DNA from: Aminipila luticellarii
GTDB taxonomy: Bacteria; Bacillota; Clostridia; Peptostreptococcales; Anaerovoracaceae
Length of the DNA stretch: 64,000 bases
Assembly (NCBI RefSeq): GCF_004103735.1
Contig: NZ_CP035281.1
Location: 186,001 to 250,000, forward strand
Direction: 5' to 3'
Under the pieces are notes generated by a model. That model ran no database searches. It was not told the origin of the DNA and worked only from the letters and a program-made list of their open reading frames with translations. Both the position numbers and the translations under genes were made by a program. The first letter of the stretch is position 1; each line of letters starts with the position of its first letter. Shown here piece by piece: positions 1 to 9,233 of this stretch.

Positions 1-75
1 GGAAAACTAGGCGATTATTTTAATCAAACTATAAATTCTGGGCTAACCGTTTACCGGTAGCACTTTTATATGTTT

Positions 76-103
76 ATTATACTACAAGCTGAAAAAGATG
101 CAA
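76..103 (-). promoter_or_regulatory. Candidate promoter reading left out of the window
   Basis: On the minus strand TTGCAT (98-103) stands 16 bases from TATAAT (76-81). Transcription would run toward position 1. Its leader would contain a small hairpin at about 44-60 (GCTACCG, loop, CGGT(T)AGC). The gene it serves lies outside the window, so the call rests on the two hexamers only. Confidence 0.4.
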
Positions 104-129
104 GTGGTAATTGCGGATGCAGGCTAAGC

Positions 130-2934
130 CTATTCTGTCTTTGTACCCGGCTTCGGGGTAAAGGCATTTGCCGCCGATTGTAACGCTGTAATAGCAGCAT
201 TTACTTCGGATTGAAGTGCATTTCTTTTTTCATAAACGGCTGTGGCAGCACTGATGGCATCGGTGAAATCCTTATATTCTTTTTCCGTTACCCATGTGGT
301 ACCAGTCGGCACATCCTCCGCTTTGTCGTTGACACGCACTCCGTTGACTCTGCCGTTTGCGGACTTGATGGCTGAATTCAATTCACTCTTATCCGCCCGT
401 TTGCCGTCCTGAATCTTACCGTTGAACACATCGATGGCATTGTTCAGGGACTTCGCATAGCTTATCACCTGAGCAGAAGTATCCACGCTGTCTTTTGCCG
501 CTTGCGCCTTAGAAATAGTATCGTCCAAGGCTGCCATATCTTCTTTGGTGACCCAATTGCTGCCCGGTGAAATATCAAATCCATCCACACTGACCGTCAC
601 ATTTTTCTTTGCCGCTTGCGCATCGGAAATCGCCAGAGTCATAGCGGAAATATCTATTCGGATTTTTGTTCCGATCTGCTTATCCTTTTGACTATTAAAA
701 GCGGTTATAGCGTTTCTCAATACATTGGCAGCGTCCTGGGCCTGTGCAACAGTCGTAACGGAGTATTTTGCATTCGTAGCCGTTGAAATGGCGTTATTCA
801 ATGTATTCATTTGTGCCTGAGTGACCCAGTGAACATCCGTATAAACATCTTTGCCGTCCGCACTGACCTTTACTCCGGATTGTGCGGAGCGCGCATCCGT
901 GACAGCCTTATCAATAGAACTGGTGTCTACGCTAGGGGTATTCTTTGCCGTCGTCCAGGTTACGCTGGAGGCGTCAATATTGGTTTTGTCCGAAATGGTT
1001 CGGAACTTCTTGCTCGGAATGGCTAAATAGTATTTCTGTCCCTCTTTTAAATCCTTTTTAGGCTCTATGGTAATCTTTTTCTTGGACGAAATGCTGGCAT
1101 CAAAGGAAACCTTTGTACCGCTGGAGCTTCCTTCTCTAAAGATAATGCAGCTCTCCACATAAGAATCCGTGATAGATTTTCCCGAATAGGTCTCTATGGT
1201 TTCATCAAATGCAATGGTCGGATTAATCGTAATCTTTACGTCGGACTCTCCTTTTTTAGGACGGAAGGTAACGTCACTGTCCGAATCGTCTCCTGTCCTG
1301 AAATAAGTGGTCTGAGAGGAATTCCCATCATCATGAGTGTCCAGAAATTCATTTTTAGGAATGACAATATAATATTTTGTGTCTTCATCCAGATCTTCGT
1401 CCGGTGTCAAGGTAATAACCTTTTTGCTGCTGTTTATGCTGCCGGAGAAGGAAATCTTGCTGCCGGAGGAAGAGCCTCGTCGCAGGTAGACCATATCTTC
1501 TATATCTGAATTCTTGATGGTAGAGCCGTTATACTTTTTTACGGCAGTGTCAAAAGTAATCGTAATTTCTGTATCAAGATCTACATTAGTTGCTCCATTT
1601 TTCGGACGTACTTCAATGTCTAAATCGGAATTATCACCATCGTCATCCTTTGAATTGGAGACAGAGGAAGAAGAAGTACCGGAGCCTTGTTTAATGTATT
1701 TTGGTTTTGTCTCATAGGTGATTCCGCTGGAATTGGCATTCATGGTATTAATACTGCCTGAGCCTCGGAAAGCAGTGCTGGCATTGACATTGGCAGTTCC
1801 GATGCTGGATCTGCTGTCCAGATTAATTTCACTGCTTCTGCCGGAGCTGTTCACGTTAAGAGTTGTAATAGAACCCGATTTTACGTCCACATCTGCGGAA
1901 GAACCGGTTATGTTCACTTTGACAAAGCTGCCTTTTAAGGTCGTATTGGCAGAACCTTTTATATCCACATCATTAAAACCGGTGCCATATAGTCCCCCGG
2001 ATAAACCTGAGGTTTCGAGAATAGCAGTATTTCCGGCAGTTGCCTTGTTGATGGTAGTCTGCCCTTTGGCAAGAAGCCGTACGGAGGAGGAGCTTCGCTC
2101 TACATAGGCATTTGCCACTCTGGAGTTGGATACGGTAATGGTATCATCCCCACCGCCATATACATATAACGTTCCGAGAACGACGCAGTTGGATAATTCT
2201 GCTTCCCCATCCCCCAAATCCGAAGCCATGGTGACACTGTTGGAATAGATGCGGTTGGAGAGAGTTGTTCCTTTGGTCTTTACGGAGACACTGGAGGAAA
2301 CAATGTTTTCCTTATCCAGAATGCCGCAAAGAATCTTTGCAGTCATAGCTCTTGTAAGGGAATCCTGCGGATGGTACTTTCCGTCATCATATACACCCAT
2401 ATAGCCTTTTCCGTTGACTCTTGCCACAGCATCCGATGCCCAGCTGGAAATGGAACCTTTGTCCTTGAAAGAAGAAATATTTCCGGACGTTCCATAGGTC
2501 GGTACAAATCTGGAAATCATAGCAGCGGCTTCCTCTCTGGTCACGGCATTGTTTGGCCTGAAGGTACTATCATCATAACCACCCACGAAGGACGCAGACA
2601 TCCCCTTGGCCACGTCGTTGTAGAACCATTCATTGCGCGGCACATCGTAAAAGGTCACGTTGACGCTTCCGGTGTTCCCTAACGCCTTGTTCACCATGCT
2701 GGTAAATTCGGCTCGAGTCACGGCATTGTCCGGACGAAAGGTACCGTCGGGATATCCCTTTACAAATCCCGAGGATACGGCTTTGTTAATATAGGATTCT
2801 GCCCAATGTCCTCGTATGTCGCCAAAGGAAGCGGCATGAGACTCCATTGGAACCGAAATAAAAGGAATAGCAAGCAGAACTGCCAAGAAACACGCCACTA
2901 TCCTTTTTATAAAATTAGTTAAAGTACTGTTCAT
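130..2934 (-). CDS. Secreted SLH-domain surface protein with Big_5 and FIVAR-like repeats
   Basis: Large cell-wall-anchored surface protein of 934 residues. A signal peptide (about 1-35, ending SHAA) is followed by three SLH domains (about 37-80, 96-140, 156-205) with TRAE/TREE/TRAM motifs; these are known to bind secondary cell-wall polymer. Residues about 220-410 are Ser/Thr/Gly/Asn-rich with short beta-strand periodicity. After an acidic linker come two Ig-like Big_5 domains and three FIVAR-like helical repeats, each carrying a WVT motif. The start at 2934 is chosen over an upstream in-frame one because GGGGGA lies just before it and the signal peptide then begins MNSTL. A TTGACA at 2993-2998 may be its -35 box. 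The acyltransferase gene lies upstream on the same strand. The ligand of the outer domains is unknown. Confidence 0.9.
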   Translation of the reverse strand: MNSTLTNFIKRIVACFLAVLLAIPFISVPMESHAASFGDIRGHWAESYINKAVSSGFVKGYPDGTFRPDNAVTRAEFTSMVNKALGNTGSVNVTFYDVPRNEWFYNDVAKGMSASFVGGYDDSTFRPNNAVTREEAAAMISRFVPTYGTSGNISSFKDKGSISSWASDAVARVNGKGYMGVYDDGKYHPQDSLTRAMTAKILCGILDKENIVSSSVSVKTKGTTLSNRIYSNSVTMASDLGDGEAELSNCVVLGTLYVYGGGDDTITVSNSRVANAYVERSSSSVRLLAKGQTTINKATAGNTAILETSGLSGGLYGTGFNDVDIKGSANTTLKGSFVKVNITGSSADVDVKSGSITTLNVNSSGRSSEINLDSRSSIGTANVNASTAFRGSGSINTMNANSSGITYETKPKYIKQGSGTSSSSVSNSKDDDGDNSDLDIEVRPKNGATNVDLDTEITITFDTAVKKYNGSTIKNSDIEDMVYLRRGSSSGSKISFSGSINSSKKVITLTPDEDLDEDTKYYIVIPKNEFLDTHDDGNSSQTTYFRTGDDSDSDVTFRPKKGESDVKITINPTIAFDETIETYSGKSITDSYVESCIIFREGSSSGTKVSFDASISSKKKITIEPKKDLKEGQKYYLAIPSKKFRTISDKTNIDASSVTWTTAKNTPSVDTSSIDKAVTDARSAQSGVKVSADGKDVYTDVHWVTQAQMNTLNNAISTATNAKYSVTTVAQAQDAANVLRNAITAFNSQKDKQIGTKIRIDISAMTLAISDAQAAKKNVTVSVDGFDISPGSNWVTKEDMAALDDTISKAQAAKDSVDTSAQVISYAKSLNNAIDVFNGKIQDGKRADKSELNSAIKSANGRVNGVRVNDKAEDVPTGTTWVTEKEYKDFTDAISAATAVYEKRNALQSEVNAAITALQSAANAFTPKPGTKTE

Positions 2935-3009
2935 AAAATTTCCCCCTTTTTGATGGATACACCAATGAAACAAATTATTCCTTGTATTTATTTGTCAATT
3001 ATTAGTATT

Positions 3010-4134
3010 TTAACACTTTGCAGTGCGAAAAACAAGTCGAATCCCTCGAAGAAGAAGCCAGTAGACCTGCATTAAAACCATGCTTACCACGAAACTAAGA
3101 ATAAAAATGATAAACGCATTGCCGGGCAAAGACCAGGCAGACTGAGCAGGCAATAAAACAGAGGTGTCACGGCACAAATCAATAAGAAACGGATGAACTA
3201 AATATACAGCCAGCATATATTTGGGCAGTGGAAGGAGCAGCATCTGAAGGGGTTTCCACAGCTTGATGAAGCCCAGCTTGGCAAACAATAGAAAGAGAGC
3301 AAAGCTCATCAAAAATACGGTGGGCGAATAATTGCTGAAATAGAGCAGATTGGGTGTGTCAAAACCGAACATGGGATTCAGTTTCCAGGTTTCCTCATAG
3401 GTAAATCGGAAGGATAAAAGACCCAATGCAAAAACAACCAGAGATGCACGCCAGCCCGGCGTATAGAAGCTTAAAAGAAAACCTGCTGCGAAGTATCCTA
3501 TATACCCTAAGAAGAACGAAAGTGACAGCTTATCCAGAATTGCACCAAGTACAGAAAGATGCCAAAGATCAGTATTCAACTTCGTTACAGAGGTCATTAA
3601 AACGCATAGGATAACAAAATATGTCATTTGCGCTTTGGAGGCCTGTGCTGTGATATGCTTTAGCAAAGGCGTCAGGAGATATAATCCTGCCAGCATGTAA
3701 AGATACCACATATGATAATGTCCCTGCGCAAAATAAGGCCAAAACTTACTCCAGTTAATCTCCTGCCAGCTATGGGAAAGACCTATCCTGCCTATATGCT
3801 CAAAAAAGTTCTGCTCTGTCAGTGCATAGAAGAATGACCAAAAAACAAAGAGAACAGCCAGCTTTGGCAGATATTTTTTAAAAATGGCAGACAGCGGGAT
3901 TTGCTTATCCGGATGGAGTAAAAACGCACCGCTGAGCATAACAAAAATAGGAACACCTACTCTGGCCGCCGTTCCCAGCTTAACCGCCTGCTGCCACTGT
4001 AAATATTCTTCTACCGAAGCCGGTGCCTTATTAATATATTGTACGGAAAGATGCAGCATAACGATGAGGTATGCTGCCAATATGCGCAATATGTCATAAT
4101 GAATTAATCTTTCAGATAAATGCTTCGCTTCCAT
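3010..4134 (-). CDS. Membrane acyltransferase, acyltransferase-3 family
   Basis: Integral membrane protein of 374 residues from the family that moves acetyl or other acyl groups onto surface carbohydrates (OafA/WecH type). The N-terminus has the family start RLIHYDILRILAAYLIVMLH, with the conserved Asp and His, followed by about ten hydrophobic segments and a basic C-terminus. The start at 4134 is preferred because AGGGGG precedes it; the longer frame has no such site and no family resemblance upstream. It is divergent from the SLH/GLUG gene at 4317 and lies just upstream of the SLH gene at 2934. A role in decorating wall polymer or S-layer glycan is inference from position. The acyl donor cannot be read from sequence. 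Confidence 0.85.
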   Translation of the reverse strand: MEAKHLSERLIHYDILRILAAYLIVMLHLSVQYINKAPASVEEYLQWQQAVKLGTAARVGVPIFVMLSGAFLLHPDKQIPLSAIFKKYLPKLAVLFVFWSFFYALTEQNFFEHIGRIGLSHSWQEINWSKFWPYFAQGHYHMWYLYMLAGLYLLTPLLKHITAQASKAQMTYFVILCVLMTSVTKLNTDLWHLSVLGAILDKLSLSFFLGYIGYFAAGFLLSFYTPGWRASLVVFALGLLSFRFTYEETWKLNPMFGFDTPNLLYFSNYSPTVFLMSFALFLLFAKLGFIKLWKPLQMLLLPLPKYMLAVYLVHPFLIDLCRDTSVLLPAQSAWSLPGNAFIIFILSFVVSMVLMQVYWLLLRGIRLVFRTAKC

Positions 4135-4179
4135 CCATGCCCCCTGCTTCATGTGGTTTATAAACCAATATCTGGTATT

Positions 4180-4208
4180 ATTATACTGTCCAACAGACGC
4201 GGGGGCAA
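4180..4208 (-). promoter_or_regulatory. Candidate promoter for the acyltransferase gene
   Basis: On the minus strand TTGCCC (4203-4208), a 17-base spacer and a perfect TATAAT (4180-4185) lie about 45 bases upstream of the start at 4134. It stands back to back with the promoter at 4263-4291. Confidence 0.5.
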
Positions 4209-4262
4209 TATCTATACGGAATTTAACATAAATATGTAATATAAGGCTAGACTTTTTAATGG

Positions 4263-4291
4263 TGGACAGCCTTGCCGGAGGGAGATATAAT
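4263..4291 (+). promoter_or_regulatory. Candidate promoter for the SLH/GLUG protein gene
   Basis: TGGACA (4263-4268), 17 bases, TATAAT (4286-4291). Transcription would begin near 4298, after the ATG at 4290. This supports the downstream start at 4317 with its own AGGAGGG site. Confidence 0.55.
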
Positions 4292-4316
4292 GGTAAAAAA
4301 AGAGAGGAGGGATAAA

Positions 4317-6695
4317 ATGAAGAAAAAAAGAGTGCTGGCAATCATGCTTTCAGCAGTAATGGTATGTACGATGAATGTCAGCTTTGCATCAGCAGGTGCC
4401 GATAAATTTACAGATCTGAATGGACACTGGGGGCAGTCTATTATTAATGAAGCTGCCGGACTGGGTATTGTAGGAGGGTATCCTGAGGGATACTTTCTGC
4501 CGGACAACCTGATGAAGAGGGAAGAATTTTATAAGCTCATCACAAATGTTCTGACGGTGGTTCCGGATACGTCCAGTACGGTGGTCACCTTTAAGGATGT
4601 AGATCCGATTGAATGGTATGTTCCTACCATTAAAACTGCGGTGGCGGCAGGAATAACCAAGGGATATGAAGACGGAAACTTCGGAATCGGCCAGATGATT
4701 TCAAGGCAGGAGGCGGCTAAAGTGGTAGCTTCTGTTATCCCTGCGGACAATCTGGATACGTCGAAAAATGCATCTGCGGTAAAGGATGCGGCACTGATCG
4801 GTGATTGGGCGCTTCCTTATGTCAATATCATGTTTCAAAAAGGCTATATGCAGGGCGATGATCAAGGAAACTTCAGACCCACTATGGCGTTGACAAGAGC
4901 AGAGGCCGCAACCTTGCTTCTAAATGTCAAAAAGAAAGAAACGGTGATAAAAGGCCCGGGAACTACGGCCGTATCTCCTACACCTGATGTGACCACCCCA
5001 ACAGGAGATGCCGGATGCCAGAAAATCCACGCAGTTATGGGGGGAGCATTTACCGTGGGAACGGGAACAGCAAAGGATCCCTATGAAATCTCCACAGAAG
5101 CACAGCTCAACCACATCCGAGTACACTTGAATGAAGGTGGGTATTACATATTGACCAAGGATATAAAAGTGAACTCTGACTTTGCTGCGACAGTGCCAAG
5201 TGCATCCTCCGGTGCTCCAAACTGGAGCGAAGGAAACTTTGAGCCGATTGGTACAGAAGAAAACCCCTTTGTGGGGAACTTCGACGGAGACGGACATAGC
5301 ATCAGCGGACTGGATATAACGGGAACAGTTAAAGGAAAGGACGGCGGAAATGCGGCTGGTTATGCCGGACTTTTCGGATATGTGGATTCTAAAAGCTCCA
5401 TTGACGGAGTAACCATAGAAGATTCCGCCATTAAGGGTTCCGCTTATGTAGGCGGTGTTGCCGGATACAGTAAGGGCAGCATTACTAATTGTGTCCTCGG
5501 TGCAGACAGTACGGTCAAGGGGCAAAGCAATACGGGCGGCATTGCCGGCTGCTCAGAGCAGCTGATGAAAAGTAATATTAATAAAGGCACCGTAGAAGGA
5601 ACCAGTTCAAATACAGGCGGAATAGTGGGGACAGTAAATACGGAAGGCGATGCCTTGTCCGGCTGTGTAAACAAAGGTGTTGTAAAAGGAAAGTCCAGAA
5701 CCGGCGGGATTGCAGGATATATACCGGCTTCTACAGCCACTGTTCAGGTCAAAGAGTGCAATAATGCCGGAAAAGTGAGCAGCACAGCTGATTATGCCGG
5801 CGGTGTTGCCGGACAGGTGGACGGCTCCTCATATGGCATATATCTTGAAAGCTGTTATAATACAGGCGAAGTTTCAGGAGAAGGTACGAACGGCGGCATT
5901 ATAGGCTATGCTAAAGGAGACCGGACGAAAATAAGCGATTGTTCCAATACCGGTGAGATAAACGGGAAATATTCCGGAGGAATTGCCGGCAGCAATGAAG
6001 GCGATATCCAACAATGCTACAATAAAGGAAAGATTATAGCCGATTCCGAAGCAGGAGGTATTGTGGCGTACCAAAATACCGGGGGCGGACGCATTCATGA
6101 ATGTTATAATGTGGGAAATGTCACCTCCAATTCCAATGCGGGAGGAATTGCCGGGCTGAGCAAGGACAAGATCTTCAATGCCTATAACACCGGAGATATT
6201 AAAGCAACGAATACAGCAGGCGGGTTGGTAGGCCTGAACTATGCACTTGTTCAACGATCCTACAACGTAGGCGATGTTGACGGTGACAGTGGCATAGGAG
6301 CATTGATCGGGAGGAACCGGGCAAAGCTGATAAACTGCTTCTGGCTTCTGGGCACAGCAAATGCGGGGATTGGCTATGAGGATTCCGGTTCTGAAAAAAG
6401 CATCGTCATGGTGCTCTCCAAAGAGCAGCTTTCGGGACAGCTAAAAGTAAAGCTGGATAACGGATTTCAGCTGCTGACCAGCTATTTAAACAACAAGGCC
6501 GGCTCAGAGGTGTGGACGTATACTTATAGTACCGAGCAGTCAGCTGACAGTGACAGTTCCGACATTATTTCTGACGGCGGCGGGATTGTTCCGCCTATTT
6601 CCATTTCCACAGCAGAAGAAAAAGGAAATGTGATCACCGCATCGGATTTACGGTCTGCGTACCTGTATCCGGAACTGATTCAGCTTAAACAATAA
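4317..6695 (+). CDS. Secreted SLH-domain protein with GLUG-repeat region
   Basis: Surface protein of 792 residues. Signal peptide about 1-26, then three SLH domains (about 29-200), then a linker with Thr/Pro. From about residue 250 there is a beta-helix-type region that opens with a GNFEPIG...GNFDGDGHSISGL segment and continues with a dozen or more GLUG-type repeats (GGIAG...CYN.G.I) to about residue 690. Such repeats occur in adhesins and secreted bacterial surface proteins of Gram-positive anaerobes. Two ATGs compete (4290 and 4317). I chose 4317 because AGGAGGG stands at the right distance and a promoter -10 box overlaps the earlier one. Adhesin function is inference. Confidence 0.9.
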   Translation: MKKKRVLAIMLSAVMVCTMNVSFASAGADKFTDLNGHWGQSIINEAAGLGIVGGYPEGYFLPDNLMKREEFYKLITNVLTVVPDTSSTVVTFKDVDPIEWYVPTIKTAVAAGITKGYEDGNFGIGQMISRQEAAKVVASVIPADNLDTSKNASAVKDAALIGDWALPYVNIMFQKGYMQGDDQGNFRPTMALTRAEAATLLLNVKKKETVIKGPGTTAVSPTPDVTTPTGDAGCQKIHAVMGGAFTVGTGTAKDPYEISTEAQLNHIRVHLNEGGYYILTKDIKVNSDFAATVPSASSGAPNWSEGNFEPIGTEENPFVGNFDGDGHSISGLDITGTVKGKDGGNAAGYAGLFGYVDSKSSIDGVTIEDSAIKGSAYVGGVAGYSKGSITNCVLGADSTVKGQSNTGGIAGCSEQLMKSNINKGTVEGTSSNTGGIVGTVNTEGDALSGCVNKGVVKGKSRTGGIAGYIPASTATVQVKECNNAGKVSSTADYAGGVAGQVDGSSYGIYLESCYNTGEVSGEGTNGGIIGYAKGDRTKISDCSNTGEINGKYSGGIAGSNEGDIQQCYNKGKIIADSEAGGIVAYQNTGGGRIHECYNVGNVTSNSNAGGIAGLSKDKIFNAYNTGDIKATNTAGGLVGLNYALVQRSYNVGDVDGDSGIGALIGRNRAKLINCFWLLGTANAGIGYEDSGSEKSIVMVLSKEQLSGQLKVKLDNGFQLLTSYLNNKAGSEVWTYTYSTEQSADSDSSDIISDGGGIVPPISISTAEEKGNVITASDLRSAYLYPELIQLKQ

Positions 6696-6698
6696 AAC

Positions 6699-6742
6699 TG
6701 TAATATCTGTGTAATGGATTTAATTTTATATTTTGATATAAT
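6699..6742 (+). promoter_or_regulatory. Promoter with 11-bp direct repeats, shared with the S-layer gene
   Basis: TGTAAT occurs at 6699-6704 and again at 6710-6715, exactly one helical turn (11 bases) apart. Eighteen bases after the extended second copy (TGTAATGGA) comes TATAAT (6737-6742). The same 44-base layout is found at 8955-8998. Tandem 11-base half-sites overlapping the -35 region are typical of OmpR/PhoB-family response regulators; which regulator acts here is unknown. Confidence 0.55.
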
Positions 6743-6790
6743 TAATGGAAGAAAATAATGAAAAGAATTGTAATTCAGGAGGGAAATCAT

Positions 6791-7402
6791 ATGATTGGAA
6801 AAAAATTAGCAGCAGTGGCCTTATCCGCCGTGCTAGTCTTGAGCAGCGGTATTATGGCGTTTGCGGACACCACCAGCTGGGATTCGGGAAATGTCTATCC
6901 GTCGGATGTACTAAACACGAAGCTGCTGACACCGGTAAAATTTTTAATAGATAAGAAGGTTGTTACAGGTGATCAGGACGGGTTATTCCATCCGGAAAAG
7001 AGCATTACCCGGGCAGAATTTGCGACAATGATGGCAAAAGCCACAAACAATACAAATGAACTGGATATCGTGGCAAAGCAGAACTATTACAATGACTTGG
7101 CAGGATACGATTGGGCAAAAGGCTATATCAACGCCTGCGCAAAAGCCAGCCTGATACAGGGCGTGGGAAATGAAAAGTTCGCTCCGGGTAAAAACGTCTC
7201 TTATGCGGAGGTGATTACGATTATCATCAGGAGTAAAAACCCATCTGCCGTAACCACAGGAACATGGCCGGACAACTATATTTTATATGCGCAAATGAAC
7301 ATGAACAGCATGATTTCAGACCGTAACATTTCAGACTGGTCAGCTCCGGCAACAAAGGGTGACGTGGCAACCATGCTGTATCGAAGCATGCCGAAGAATT
7401 AG
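6791..7402 (+). CDS. Small secreted protein made only of SLH domains
   Basis: A 203-residue protein with a signal peptide (about 1-25, ending AFA) and then three consecutive SLH-like segments, about 37-80, 95-140 and 155-200, filling the rest of the chain. The first has a good TRAE motif; the third has TKGD, so its wall-binding may be weaker. There is no effector domain. The start at 6791 follows AGGAGGG by seven bases; an earlier ATG at 6758 would spoil the signal peptide. The next SLH gene begins 52 bases downstream and may be cotranscribed. It could cap or compete for wall-polymer sites, but that is speculation. Confidence 0.85.
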   Translation: MIGKKLAAVALSAVLVLSSGIMAFADTTSWDSGNVYPSDVLNTKLLTPVKFLIDKKVVTGDQDGLFHPEKSITRAEFATMMAKATNNTNELDIVAKQNYYNDLAGYDWAKGYINACAKASLIQGVGNEKFAPGKNVSYAEVITIIIRSKNPSAVTTGTWPDNYILYAQMNMNSMISDRNISDWSAPATKGDVATMLYRSMPKN

Positions 7403-7454
7403 AAATAAATATTGACTCTAAGTGTAGATAAAAATGAGGGGGTAAAACGAAAAA

Positions 7455-8849
7455 ATGAAAAAAACAATACAAACCATTTCCATGATGTTAGTTGTCATGA
7501 TGCTGGCAACATCCACTGCGTTTGCAGCAACGGCTCCAACAGACATTGCGGGAACAAAAAATGAAGAAGCCGTTAAAACGCTGGTAGAAGCAGGAGCCAT
7601 AACCGGGGATACGGACGGACAATTCCACCCGGAGGATAACTTAACAAGAGCGCAGGCCTGCATTATTATTGTTAAAACGATTGATCCGCTTGCTTCACTG
7701 GTAAACGGCACAGCAACGCAGTCTGCTTCAAAAAACGGATTTAAAGATATGGCAGGATACAGCTGGGCTGCCGGATATATTGGATATGCAGTAGAGCATG
7801 GCATCGTGAAGGGGTATCCGGACGGAACCTTTAAGCCGGGTACGAACGTAAGTACGGATGAAATGCTGACTATGGTTCTTAGAGCAGCAGGCTACACGGA
7901 AGACAAGATCGGTGCCAACTGGCCGGAAGATTACATTTCAACGGCAAAGGAGGCCGGCGTACTAAATAATATCGACGAGGACTATCCGAAAAATGCAACA
8001 AAGGCCATGGCCGCACAGATGGCTTTCAATCAGATGAAAGAACTGAAAGCAATGGCTCCGGCTGCGACAGATGACCCGCAGGGAACGGCAGAAGATAAGC
8101 CGGACGCTATTCCGTCCGCAACAGGTATGACCTTTGCAACAGGAAGCTTTGATGGCAATTTAACAACCTTTGCAGGGAAAAGTGTTTCAAAGGGTGTTAA
8201 AATTTATACCTATGGAACCAAAACGGAATACAAGGACGATATGAAGTTCTCCGATAAAGCCGACGCTTATAGAGAGGATACTTTATATAAGTTCAAATAT
8301 GCAAAGACACCTGCGTGGTATCTGGTAGAAGACGGTAAAATAACTAAAATGATTTTACCTAGAGATACTGGATTTACTGGAAATGTATATTGTGTGATCA
8401 ATGGCACTGTTACCGAATCCAATGTAAATGAAGAAGCAGTAACCGGATTTGAAACCCTAACAGCTACAAAGACCGTTACATGGTTCGGTAAGAAAAGCTT
8501 AACTGTGCCGAACTTTACGGAGGGTGACGGACAGCTCTATGAATTAAAGACCTCAGATGGTGAAGTGAAGAATGTAGCAACCACAGAAGGAGCAAAAGGA
8601 AAAGTTTTCAAGGAATTGACAACAGACAAGTCTTGGACGGCTGTTACTAATTATAGCGATAACGTTATCACCACAGCCAATGGACTGATTTCAGTAAAAC
8701 AAAATGCTTCCATATATGTATGGGATGACAAAAAAGGTGAGTATAAATCAGGAACCTTGTCCGGCATTAAGAAGGACAGAGAAGTAAGAGCATATGACTG
8801 CTCAGATGATGATGTGACAGAAGCTGATGTGGTTATTGTGAAAGAATAA
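7455..8849 (+). CDS. Secreted SLH-domain protein with unrecognised C-terminal half
   Basis: A 464-residue surface protein. Signal peptide about 1-24 (ends AFAA), SLH domains about 30-70, 94-135 and 150-195. The second SLH carries a standard YPDGTFKPG core; the third is divergent. Residues about 215-464 contain beta-rich, Thr/Lys-rich sequence that I do not recognise. GAGGGGG lies 12 bases before the ATG. It follows the SLH-only gene closely and is ended by a hairpin terminator at 8894. The absence of Cys and the many Thr residues in the C-terminal part are typical of exported, possibly glycosylated, proteins. Confidence 0.87.
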   Translation: MKKTIQTISMMLVVMMLATSTAFAATAPTDIAGTKNEEAVKTLVEAGAITGDTDGQFHPEDNLTRAQACIIIVKTIDPLASLVNGTATQSASKNGFKDMAGYSWAAGYIGYAVEHGIVKGYPDGTFKPGTNVSTDEMLTMVLRAAGYTEDKIGANWPEDYISTAKEAGVLNNIDEDYPKNATKAMAAQMAFNQMKELKAMAPAATDDPQGTAEDKPDAIPSATGMTFATGSFDGNLTTFAGKSVSKGVKIYTYGTKTEYKDDMKFSDKADAYREDTLYKFKYAKTPAWYLVEDGKITKMILPRDTGFTGNVYCVINGTVTESNVNEEAVTGFETLTATKTVTWFGKKSLTVPNFTEGDGQLYELKTSDGEVKNVATTEGAKGKVFKELTTDKSWTAVTNYSDNVITTANGLISVKQNASIYVWDDKKGEYKSGTLSGIKKDREVRAYDCSDDDVTEADVVIVKE

Positions 8850-8893
8850 GGAAAACGCTTTATTTTAAACGAATTAAATGAAAAAACAGGAGT

Positions 8894-8930
8894 AAAGGCG
8901 TCGGGCTAATAAGCTGGCGCCTTTATTGTT
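8894..8930 (+). terminator. Intrinsic terminator after the SLH gene at 7455
   Basis: AAAGGCG (8894-8900) pairs with CGCCTTT (8918-8924), with further GCT/AGC pairing inside the loop, followed by a modest T-rich tail (ATTGTT). Confidence 0.6.
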
Positions 8931-8954
8931 ATAAAATTTAAACGTTAACAGTCT

Positions 8955-8998
8955 TGTAATACTCTTGTAATGGACTTATTCAAATAGTTTGGTATAAT
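8955..8998 (+). promoter_or_regulatory. Upstream promoter P1 of the S-layer gene with 11-bp direct repeats
   Basis: TGTAAT at 8955-8960 and 8966-8971 (11-base period), then TATAAT at 8993-8998. The layout and spacing match 6699-6742. A weaker third half-site (GTTAAC, 8944-8949) is in register one turn upstream. Confidence 0.6.
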
Positions 8999-9016
8999 GT
9001 CAGTATACCAAGAATG

Positions 9017-9034
9017 CTCTGCAAATCCGCAGAG
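9017..9034 (+). other. Hairpin at the 5' end of the P1 transcript
   Basis: CTCTGC (9017-9022), loop AAATCC, GCAGAG (9029-9034). It would sit within about 15 bases of the P1 transcript start, where a stem can protect an mRNA 5' end. Confidence 0.45.
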
Positions 9035-9083
9035 AAAGCAGCATAAAGGTGTATTACAGTTATGTTACATTTCCTGCTACGGG

Positions 9084-9113
9084 TTGACTGGAGCATTTCT
9101 TAAAGGGTATAAT
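9084..9113 (+). promoter_or_regulatory. Downstream promoter P2 of the S-layer gene
   Basis: TTGACT (9084-9089), 18-base spacer, TATAAT (9108-9113). This near-consensus sigma-A-type promoter leaves a leader of about 140 bases before the ATG at 9261. Confidence 0.6.
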
Positions 9114-9179
9114 GCACTGTGATAGGATATGTGTACAGGGGTTTCCTGTGTTCATAATCTATTCATCATGTCAAATTAT

Positions 9180-9233
9180 CTTCAGAAGGGGAAGGTGATT
9201 TGCTCACAGTAAAACAACGGAACCCCTTCGAAG
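9180..9233 (+). other. Long-stem hairpin in the S-layer mRNA leader
   Basis: CTTC-A-GAAGGGG (9180-9191) pairs with CCCCTTCGAAG (9223-9233), 11 pairs with one bulged A. A second hairpin, GTGA-TTTGC-TCAC, sits inside the loop. The stem ends about 11 bases before the AAAGGAGG ribosome site. There is no T-tract, so this is a leader structure rather than a terminator. It matches no riboswitch class I know. Confidence 0.55.

Noticed and set aside
4920-5525. A 201-codon minus-strand frame inside the SLH/GLUG gene
   Set aside because: Arises from the repeat structure of the GLUG region; no ribosome site or family resemblance.
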